NCBI GenBank assembly: GCA_044426345.1
Contig: JAWXUP010000002.1
Coordinates: 43,679 to 107,678 of the forward strand
Direction of reading: 5' to 3'
Length of the DNA stretch: 64,000 bases
Origin: CAYJLC01 sp044426345
GTDB lineage: Bacteria; Bacillota; Clostridia; Oscillospirales; Butyricicoccaceae
Positions 34,931-42,073 of this stretch are shown here, piece after piece (positions within the stretch are counted from its first letter, which is position 1; the number at the start of each line of letters is the position of its first letter). A program made the translations under genes and the position numbers. Under the pieces are notes generated by a model. The model saw only the letters and a list, made by a program, of their open reading frames with translations, made no database searches and was not told the origin of the DNA.

Positions 34931-34942
34931 AGGAGGGAAAAA

Positions 34943-36250
34943 ATGTCAACTACTATTAAGGATATTATGTCTTTTGTAAAGGAAAACGATGTGAAGTTTA
35001 TAAGACTTGCATTTTGTGACCCTTTTGGTGTGCATAAAAATATTTCAATTATGTCTGACGAACTTGAATCAGCTTTTATAGATGGTGTTTCTTTTGATGC
35101 TTCGGCTATAGATGGTTTTGCAGATGTTGCCCAGTCGGATTTGTTACTAATTCCAGATCCTTCAACTTTAACAGTACTTCCTTGGCGTCCATATCCTGGA
35201 CGCGTTATTCGTTTTTACTGTAAAGTTACATATTTAGACAAAACTCCGTTTGAGGCTGACAGTCGCCATATTTTAAAACAGGCACTTGTTCGTGCTAGTC
35301 AAATGGGATATGCTTGCGATATTGGTTCAAAATGCGAATTTTATTTGTTTAAAACAAATGAAGATGGCGAGCCTACCAAAATTACATTAGATCAAGGTGG
35401 TTTCTTTGATATTTCTCCTCTAGATAAAGGCGAAGATATTAGGCGTGAAATTTGTCTATATCTTGAAGAAATGGGATTAAATCCTGAAAATTCACATCAT
35501 GAAAAAGGTCCTGGACAAAATGAAATTGATTTCAAAAGTTCAGATGCCTTAACTGCAGCGGACAATTTATTAACGTTTAAATCTGCGGTAAAATCAATTG
35601 CAGAGAGAAACGGTTTGTATGCCTCATTTATGCCAAAACCTCTTTTGAATGAAAGTGGAAGTGGACTTCATATAAATCTATCATTATATAACCGAGGCGT
35701 AAATATATTTAAAGATATAGAGGGAAATAAGGCTGGAAGAAGTTTTGTTGAAGGCGTGTTGCAAAAAACTGCTGAGATGACATTGTTTTTAAATCCGATT
35801 ATAAATTCTTACGAACGCTTAGGTAAATGCGAAGCTCCAACTTATGTTTCTTGGTCAAGACAAAATCGTTCGCATTTAATTAGAATGCCGATTAAAAGCG
35901 AGGAATTAAGCTATATGGAATTACGTTCGCCAGACTCTTCTGTAAATCCTTATATTGCATTTGCGCTTATAATTCACGCTGGTTTAGATGGTATAGAACA
36001 AAAATTAGAGCTACGTGATGCATCTACACAAAATTTATACATTGAAAATGATACTAAAGATTTGCAAAGCATACCAAACACTTTATCTAAAGCACTTGAA
36101 GTAGCAAAAGCTAGTGAATTTATTTCGAATTACTTAGATGAGAATATGCTTTCTAAATATTTTGATGCAAAAGAAAAAGAAATTTTAGAGTTAGAAAAAT
36201 CAACGGGTAGGGAAGATTTTTATGCTCAGAAATATTTTAAAAAAATCTAG
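34943..36250 (+). CDS. glnA: Glutamine synthetase type I
   Basis: 435 residues, GSI-alpha size (about 440), shorter than adenylylated GSI-beta. Recognisable: DVAQSDLLLIPDPSTL, GSKCEFYLF, NPENSHHEKGPGQNEIDF, SGSGLHINLSL and RSPDSSVNPYIAFAL. The adenylylation-site region is not of the enterobacterial type. Second glutamine synthetase in the cluster, with its own attenuator leader. The ANTAR regulator follows after about 40 bases and is probably co-transcribed. AAGGAGGG precedes the ATG. Confidence 0.93.
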   Translation: MSTTIKDIMSFVKENDVKFIRLAFCDPFGVHKNISIMSDELESAFIDGVSFDASAIDGFADVAQSDLLLIPDPSTLTVLPWRPYPGRVIRFYCKVTYLDKTPFEADSRHILKQALVRASQMGYACDIGSKCEFYLFKTNEDGEPTKITLDQGGFFDISPLDKGEDIRREICLYLEEMGLNPENSHHEKGPGQNEIDFKSSDALTAADNLLTFKSAVKSIAERNGLYASFMPKPLLNESGSGLHINLSLYNRGVNIFKDIEGNKAGRSFVEGVLQKTAEMTLFLNPIINSYERLGKCEAPTYVSWSRQNRSHLIRMPIKSEELSYMELRSPDSSVNPYIAFALIIHAGLDGIEQKLELRDASTQNLYIENDTKDLQSIPNTLSKALEVAKASEFISNYLDENMLSKYFDAKEKEILELEKSTGREDFYAQKYFKKI

Positions 36251-36293
36251 ATGAGATAATTTTGTATTAAAATTAAGAAGGGTGGTAGTTTTT

Positions 36294-36863
36294 TTGGATA
36301 GTGCTTTAATTGTATCTAGTTCAGATAAAGGTAACGACTTTTTTGTAAGTATGCTACGCCAGATTTTTTGTTCAAAAGTTACCACTGTAAAAACTTGTGG
36401 GGAAACAAGGCGTTTTATGATGGAACGTGACTTTGATTTGTATATTATAAATAGCCCTCTTACAGATGAAACAGGTGAAAATTTATCCATTCATATTGCT
36501 ACTAGAAGTAGTAGTCAAGTTATTTTGGTGGTTAAAGCCGAACTTTATGATGTTATTTCGTCAAAAGTCGAAGATTATGGAGTTATTACAATAGCAAAAC
36601 CGATTAATAGACATATGTTTTGGACGGCCTTAAAACTTGCTAAAGCATCTGGAAATAGATTGAAAATGTTGAAATCGGAAAACACAAAACTTACAAAAAA
36701 AATAGACGATATAAAAATAGTTGATAGAGCAAAATATTTACTTATATCATATTTAAATATGACAGAACCACAAGCTCATAAATATATCGAAAAACAAGCG
36801 ATGGACTTGCGTGTTTCAAAACGAAAAATCGCAGAAAAAATACTCAGAACGTATGAAAATTAA
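36294..36863 (+). CDS. ANTAR-domain RNA-binding regulator with atypical receiver
   Basis: 189 residues. Residues 1 to about 115 are receiver-like (ALIVSSSDKGNDFF; conserved Lys in IAKPIN), but the phosphorylated aspartate is replaced: DLYIINSPLTDE has Asn where the acceptor Asp should be. A coiled coil (about 120-140, LKMLKSENTKLTKKIDDI) leads into a C-terminal ANTAR domain (about 135-187, with QAHKYIEKQAMDLRVSKRKIAEKIL). ANTAR proteins (AmiR, NasR, EutV) bind hexaloop hairpins and prevent termination. Start: TTG at 36294 with AGAAGGG nearby; a GTG four codons earlier lies inside that ribosome site. Position after glnA suggests it controls nitrogen genes. Confidence 0.88.
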   Translation: MDSALIVSSSDKGNDFFVSMLRQIFCSKVTTVKTCGETRRFMMERDFDLYIINSPLTDETGENLSIHIATRSSSQVILVVKAELYDVISSKVEDYGVITIAKPINRHMFWTALKLAKASGNRLKMLKSENTKLTKKIDDIKIVDRAKYLLISYLNMTEPQAHKYIEKQAMDLRVSKRKIAEKILRTYEN

Positions 36864-36882
36864 TTTAAGAAGGTAGTAAAAA

Positions 36883-38487
36883 ATGACAAAATACATATTT
36901 GTAACCGGTGGTGTTGTATCCGGACTTGGAAAAGGAATTACAGCAGCAGCTCTTGGTAGACTGCTTAAACAACGTGGCTTTAAAGTTGCTGCACAAAAAT
37001 TAGACCCATATATGAACGTAGACCCAGGTACTATGAGTCCGTTCCAACACGGTGAAGTTTTCGTTACTGACGATGGTGGAGAAACAGACTTGGATTTAGG
37101 TCACTACGAACGTTTTATAGATGAAAACTTAACTAAATTCTCAAATTTAACTTCTGGTAAAGTGTATTTCAGCGTACTTGCACGTGAACGTTCTGGAGGA
37201 TATTTGGGAGAAACTGTACAAGTTATCCCTCATATCACAAATGAAATCAAAGACTTTATTTACAAAGCAGCTGAAAAAACTTCTGCTGATATATTAATCA
37301 CAGAAATCGGTGGTACAACTGGTGATATCGAAAGCCAACCATTCTTAGAAACAATCCGTCAAATTTCTATCGAAAAAGGTAGAGAAAACTGCTTATTTAT
37401 ACACGTTGCTCTTGTACCATACCTTAAAGGTTCTGGTGAACACAAGTCAAAACCTGCACAACATTCTGTTAAAGAACTTCGTGGTATTGGTATTTCACCT
37501 AATATTATTGTAGCACGTGCTGACGAGCCATTAAGTCACGGAATAGCTGATAAAATTGCACTATTTTGTAACGTTAAACCAGATTGTGTTATCGAAAATA
37601 TTACACTTCCATCATTATATGAAGCACCACTTATGTTACACGAAAACGGTTTAGACGAAGTGGTTTGTCGTGAATTGAATTTACAATGTAAAGAACCAGA
37701 CCTTACTGAATGGAGAAATCTGTGCAGAAAAGTTAATGAAGTTTCAGGCGAAGTTACAATTGCCATCGTTGGTAAATATGTTCAACTTCACGATGCTTAT
37801 CTTTCTGTTATGGAAAGTTTACGTCACGCCGGAATAGATGCTGGTTACTCTGTAAACTTAAAATGGGTAGACAGCGAAACTGTAACAGATGAAAATTCTG
37901 CTGAACTTTTTGCAGATATCGACGGTATGGTTATTCCAGGTGGATTTGGTGATAGAGGTATTGAAGGTAAAATTTCTGCTTGTAAATATGTTCGTGAAAA
38001 TAATGTACCTTTCCTTGGAATTTGTTTAGGTATGCAAATTACTGTTATTGAATATGCACGTCACGTTTTAGGACTTTCTGATGCACATTCTGCAGAATTT
38101 TCACAAACAACAACTAACCCTGTAATCCATATTATGGAAGACCAAATTGCAATTACAAATAAAGGTGGCACAATGCGACTTGGCGCATATCCTTGTAAAG
38201 TTTCAGAAGGAACATTACTTAAAGAATTGTACGGTGAAAATATGATTTCAGAACGTCACCGTCATAGATATGAATTTAACAACGATTACCGTGAAAAATT
38301 AGAACAAACTGGTTTTGTAATTTCTGGTACATCGCCTGATAATAACTTGGTTGAAGCTATTGAAATACCAGCAAATGATTATTTCGTAGCGGCTCAATTC
38401 CACCCGGAATTTAAAAGCAGACCAAACAAACCACACCCACTTTTCAAAGGCTTGATTAACGCAGCTATTAAAGCTAAAAACGCGTAG
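36883..38487 (+). CDS. pyrG: CTP synthase
   Basis: 534 residues. N-terminal amidoligase/synthetase domain (TGGVVSGLGKGITAAALGRL at the start, DPYMNVDPGTMSP) and C-terminal class I glutamine amidotransferase with LGICLGMQ (nucleophile Cys, about residue 380) and the HPEF His-Glu pair (about 506). Converts UTP to CTP using glutamine, so it is a direct consumer of the product of the genes upstream. Nineteen bases after the ANTAR gene, hence in the glnA operon and potentially under the same antitermination. Confidence 0.97.
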   Translation: MTKYIFVTGGVVSGLGKGITAAALGRLLKQRGFKVAAQKLDPYMNVDPGTMSPFQHGEVFVTDDGGETDLDLGHYERFIDENLTKFSNLTSGKVYFSVLARERSGGYLGETVQVIPHITNEIKDFIYKAAEKTSADILITEIGGTTGDIESQPFLETIRQISIEKGRENCLFIHVALVPYLKGSGEHKSKPAQHSVKELRGIGISPNIIVARADEPLSHGIADKIALFCNVKPDCVIENITLPSLYEAPLMLHENGLDEVVCRELNLQCKEPDLTEWRNLCRKVNEVSGEVTIAIVGKYVQLHDAYLSVMESLRHAGIDAGYSVNLKWVDSETVTDENSAELFADIDGMVIPGGFGDRGIEGKISACKYVRENNVPFLGICLGMQITVIEYARHVLGLSDAHSAEFSQTTTNPVIHIMEDQIAITNKGGTMRLGAYPCKVSEGTLLKELYGENMISERHRHRYEFNNDYREKLEQTGFVISGTSPDNNLVEAIEIPANDYFVAAQFHPEFKSRPNKPHPLFKGLINAAIKAKNA

Positions 38488-38550
38488 GAAATAAATATTT
38501 TCTGTAGGCTATGTTCTTACGTGACACGAAATAAAATGTAAATGCACTTT

Positions 38551-38858
38551 GTAGGGTACGGCGTCCTCGACGTACCGTGGTACGCAACCTAAGTATTATC
38601 GTGCAAAAATATCGTGTAAACTCCCTCAGTCACTGCGGTGACAGCTCCCTCGGAGAGGGAGCCAAGGAAAAAAGCCTCCCTGTCGAGGGAGGTGGCAAAA
38701 TCTTTGATTTTGACGGAGGGAGTTTACACGCAATAAAATATCAATGCACTTTGTAGGGTACGGCGTCCTCGACGTACCGTGTACGCAACCTAAGTATTAC
38801 CGTGCAAAAATCAAAATCAACGCACAAAATATGACGGACGAACACAGTTCGCCCCTAC
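38551..38858. repeat. Nested repeats: D element between two copies of a B unit, closed by an inverted A unit
   Basis: The B hairpin with its flank (GTAGGGTACGGCGTCCTCG, then TACGCAACCTAAGTATTA) occurs at 38551 and again at 38753. Between them lies a 118-bp D element (38613-38730) with 20-bp inverted ends, 19 of 20 matched (CGTGTAAACTCCCTCAGTCA). An inverted A unit ends at 38858. This accounts for most of the gene-free 38488-39017 stretch. Confidence 0.9.
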
Positions 38859-38957
38859 AAATTTATTGATTTTTCGTGATAAAGCGTGAAAATGCACAAA
38901 AAATGCGTATTACCTTTAGCTAACTTGAGCGAAAACATAGAATTTCAATTAAAGTTA

Positions 38958-38986
38958 TTGTATAAAAATAAAAAAAGTGGTATAAT
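38958..38986 (+). promoter_or_regulatory. Promoter of dapL
   Basis: TTGTAT, 17-base spacer, TATAAT. Confidence 0.6.
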
Positions 38987-39017
38987 ATTCTAAAATAATC
39001 AATTTACGGAGGAAAAA

Positions 39018-40199
39018 ATGAAAATTAACCAAAATTATAAAAATTTAAAAGATAGCTATCTTTTTTCTACTATCGCGTCAAAAGTACGTGAATTCTCAGC
39101 TGCAAACCCTGATAAAAAAGTTATCAGACTTGGTATCGGCGACGTAACTCGTCCTCTCGCTCCAGTTGTAATCGAAGCTATGCACAAAGCTGTTGATGAA
39201 ATGGGTGTTAAAGAAACTTTCAAAGGTTATGGCGATGAACAAGGTTACGGTTTCTTACAAGAAGCAATACAAACTTACTACGCTAAAAAAGAAGTTTCTT
39301 TAGATTTATCTGAAATTTTCATCAGTGATGGTGCAAAAAGCGATTTAGGTAACATTCTTGATATTTTAGATGTTGACAACGTTGTTTTAGTACCAGACCC
39401 AGTATATCCTGTTTATGTTGACACAAACATTATGGCTGGCAGAAAAACAATTTTTATGGACGGTAACACAGAAAATAGTTTCCTTCCAATGCCAGATTAC
39501 GCTGTAGATTGCGATATTATCTATCTTTGTTCTCCAAACAACCCAACTGGTGGTGTTTATAATAAAGATGGCTTAAAAGCTTGGGTTGATTATGCTATTG
39601 CTAAAAATGCAGTAATTTTATTCGACTGTGCTTACGAAATCTTTATTTCTGACGAATCTCTTCCTACAAGCATTTACCAAATCGAAGGTGCTGAAAAATG
39701 TGCTATCGAATTCTGTTCATTCTCTAAAACTGCTGGTTTTACTGGTGTTAGATGTGGTTATACTGTAGTTCCAAACGCACTAGTATTTGATGATACAAAA
39801 CTTAACAAATTATGGTTACGTCGTCAAACTACAAAATTCAATGGTGTACCTTACATCGTTCAATGTGGTGCTGCTGCTGTATTTACAGAAACAGGTATTG
39901 CTCAAATTAAAGAAAGCGTTGACTACTATATGGCAAACGCACAAATCATCGCTAAAACACTTACTGAAATGGGTATGTGGTTCATCGGTGGTGACAATTC
40001 TCCATACATCTGGTTAAAATGCCCAGGTGGTATGACTTCTTGGGAATTCTTCGATTTCCTACTTGAAAATGCAAACGTTGTTGGTACTCCAGGTGCTGGT
40101 TTTGGCGAAAAAGGTGAAGGTTTCTTCCGTTTAACTGCTTTCGGTGAAAAAGAAAACGTTATCGAAGCTATGGAAAGATTTAAAAAATTACAATTTTAA
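39018..40199 (+). CDS. dapL: LL-diaminopimelate aminotransferase
   Basis: 393 residues, fold-type I aminotransferase. DapL-specific features are the start INQNYKNLKDSYLFSTIASK, RLGIGDVTRPLAP, FKGYGDEQGYGFL, and the PLP lysine in SFSKTAGFTGVRCGY. It converts tetrahydrodipicolinate to LL-DAP in one step, bypassing the succinylase/acetylase routes, for lysine and peptidoglycan. Single gene with own promoter and strong terminator. Confidence 0.95.
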   Translation: MKINQNYKNLKDSYLFSTIASKVREFSAANPDKKVIRLGIGDVTRPLAPVVIEAMHKAVDEMGVKETFKGYGDEQGYGFLQEAIQTYYAKKEVSLDLSEIFISDGAKSDLGNILDILDVDNVVLVPDPVYPVYVDTNIMAGRKTIFMDGNTENSFLPMPDYAVDCDIIYLCSPNNPTGGVYNKDGLKAWVDYAIAKNAVILFDCAYEIFISDESLPTSIYQIEGAEKCAIEFCSFSKTAGFTGVRCGYTVVPNALVFDDTKLNKLWLRRQTTKFNGVPYIVQCGAAAVFTETGIAQIKESVDYYMANAQIIAKTLTEMGMWFIGGDNSPYIWLKCPGGMTSWEFFDFLLENANVVGTPGAGFGEKGEGFFRLTAFGEKENVIEAMERFKKLQF

Positions 40200-40203
40200 T
40201 CAT

Positions 40204-40237
40204 AACCGACACTTATTAATTTAAGTGTCGGTTTTTT
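40204..40237 (+). terminator. Terminator of dapL
   Basis: AACCGACACTTA / TAAGTGTCGGTT (12 bp, six-base loop), then TTTTC. Confidence 0.9.
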
Positions 40238-40263
40238 CAAATTTATAAGGTGAGGTGGCTAAT

Positions 40264-41118
40264 ATGGAACATAAAATTGCACTAAAAAATGGTCAAATGA
40301 TAAACAGATTAGGTCAAGGAACTTGGTATATGGGTGAAAATCCTACAATTGCAAAAAGTGAGATTGATACGCTAAAACGTGGTATTGAGCTTGGTATTAA
40401 TCTTATTGACACAGCTGAAATGTATGGTTCGGGAAAATCTGAACAGTTGATTTCAAAAGCTATTTCAGATGTTTCTCGTGAAGATTTATTTGTAGTATCA
40501 AAAGTTTATCCACACAACGCATCACAGGTGAAATTAGAAAAAAGTTTGGATAATTCGCTAAAACGTCTGAAAACTGATTATTTAGATATGTATTTGTTGC
40601 ATTGGAGAGGTTCTGTACCTCTAGCTGAAACGGTGTATTGTATGGAGCAACAAGTTGAAAAAGGTAAAATTAAAAGCTGGGGCGTTTCGAATTTTGATAC
40701 TGAAGATATGGAAGAACTTTTGAGCGTTGAAAATGGTGAAAACTGTGCGTTAAATCAAGTTTTATATCATTTGGGCTCACGTGGTACAGAATTTGATTTG
40801 CAAGCATATTTGAAAGCTCATAATATTCCGATGATGGCATATTGTCCACTTGCTCAAGCTGGTAGATTGGACAGAGGATTGTTCAATGACCCTGTTGTGT
40901 GTCAGCTTGCGAAGAAATATAATGTTTCATCGGCTAATATTTTACTTAATTTTGTTATGTTTGATGAGAATGTTATTGCAATTCCAAAAGCATCGAAAGT
41001 GGCACACGTTGAGGATAATGCGAAAGCGTTGGCATTTAAATTAACGGTTGAAGATATGAAAATGCTAAACGCTAAGTTTCCGGCACCGACTTACAAGCAA
41101 TATTTGGATATTGTGTAG
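40264..41118 (+). CDS. Aldo/keto reductase
   Basis: 284 residues, TIM-barrel NADPH-dependent reductase. The catalytic tetrad is visible: Asp in NLIDTAEMYGSGKSE (Asp and Tyr), Lys in VVSKVYPHN, His in YLLHWRGS. IPKASKV matches the cofactor phosphate-binding region. Substrate unknown. I chose ATG 40264; GTG three codons earlier lies in the AAGGTGAGGTGG ribosome site. Confidence 0.9.
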   Translation: MEHKIALKNGQMINRLGQGTWYMGENPTIAKSEIDTLKRGIELGINLIDTAEMYGSGKSEQLISKAISDVSREDLFVVSKVYPHNASQVKLEKSLDNSLKRLKTDYLDMYLLHWRGSVPLAETVYCMEQQVEKGKIKSWGVSNFDTEDMEELLSVENGENCALNQVLYHLGSRGTEFDLQAYLKAHNIPMMAYCPLAQAGRLDRGLFNDPVVCQLAKKYNVSSANILLNFVMFDENVIAIPKASKVAHVEDNAKALAFKLTVEDMKMLNAKFPAPTYKQYLDIV

Positions 41119-41133
41119 ATATTTTACGTATAG

Positions 41134-41163
41134 GTGTCACGGACGAACACAGTTATCCACTAC
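41134..41163. repeat. Decayed A-type hairpin repeat
   Basis: GTGTCACGGACGAACACAG followed by TTATCCACTAC; the second arm has lost its GCCCC. Confidence 0.75.
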
Positions 41164-41204
41164 AAAAATTACGATTTTGGTTACAATTTATATATAGAAA
41201 ATCA

Positions 41205-41240
41205 AGCATCAGCTATTTTTACAGCTGGTGCTATTTTTTT
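41205..41240 (+). terminator. Terminator after the aldo/keto reductase
   Basis: AGCATCAGCT / AGCTGGTGCT with an 8-base loop, then ATTTTTTT. Confidence 0.85.
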
Positions 41241-41298
41241 GCTTAAAACAACTTTACACAGCGAAAATATTACTGTATGATTAAGGTAGTTAAAATAT

Positions 41299-41357
41299 TC
41301 TTAAGAAAATCTTAAATATTTACACAGTTTATTTTTAAAGACTATTTGCGTTATAAT
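41299..41357 (+). promoter_or_regulatory. Promoter region of the two-component system with 11-bp-spaced boxes
   Basis: TCTTAA occurs at 41299 and 41310, an 11-bp spacing typical for OmpR-family response regulators. TATAAT lies at 41352 without a good -35 element, as expected for an activated promoter. Confidence 0.55.
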
Positions 41358-41380
41358 AGGACTATAAAGAGGAGGATACT

Positions 41381-42073
41381 ATGCAAAATATTTTGATATG
41401 CGATGATGAACGAGATATCGTTTCTGCACTGAAAATTTATCTTACAGATAACGACCATAAAATTTTTGAGGCTTATAATGGCAATCAAGCACTCGATATA
41501 GTCCGAGAAAACGATATACACGTGGTTCTTATGGATATTATGATGCCAGAACTTGATGGAATTAATGCACTTACTAAAATTCGTGAGATAAGCAATGTAC
41601 CAGTGATTTTTCTTTCGGCGAAAGACCAAGACTGTGATAAAATTTTAGGTCTTAATATAGGAGCTGATGATTACATAACAAAACCGTTTAACCCTGTTGA
41701 AGTTATCGCTCGTGTGAAATCGGCGCTTAGACGTTATACAATGCTTGGGTCAAGAGTGATTACGAGAGAAAAAATGATAAATGGTGGAATAGAACTTGAT
41801 AATGTAACGAAAGAGATAAAAATTGACGGAAAAATTGTGCCATTTACTCCCAAAGAGTTTGATATTTTGAAATTATTTATGGAAAATCCAAATCAAGTGT
41901 TCTCAATAAAACAAATCTACGAAAATGTGTGGAATGAGTACGCTTTTGGTTGCGAAAGCACGGTTGCCGTTCATATTAGACATATCAGAGAGAAAATTGA
42001 AATAAATCCTGCCGAACCTCGCTATTTAAAGGTTGTTTGGGGACAGGGATATAAAATGGAGCTGATTAAATGA
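41381..42073 (+). CDS. OmpR-family response regulator
   Basis: 230 residues. Receiver with the acidic pair DDERD, phospho-acceptor in VLMDIMMPELDG (Asp about 52), FLSAKD and the Lys of ITKPFNP. It is followed by a winged-helix DNA-binding domain (about 130-228; FTPKEFDILKLF, VWNEYAFGCESTVAVHIRHIREKIE, VWGQGYKME). Overlaps the histidine kinase gene by four bases, so they form a pair. The boxes upstream suggest autoregulation. Confidence 0.93.
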   Translation: MQNILICDDERDIVSALKIYLTDNDHKIFEAYNGNQALDIVRENDIHVVLMDIMMPELDGINALTKIREISNVPVIFLSAKDQDCDKILGLNIGADDYITKPFNPVEVIARVKSALRRYTMLGSRVITREKMINGGIELDNVTKEIKIDGKIVPFTPKEFDILKLFMENPNQVFSIKQIYENVWNEYAFGCESTVAVHIRHIREKIEINPAEPRYLKVVWGQGYKMELIK

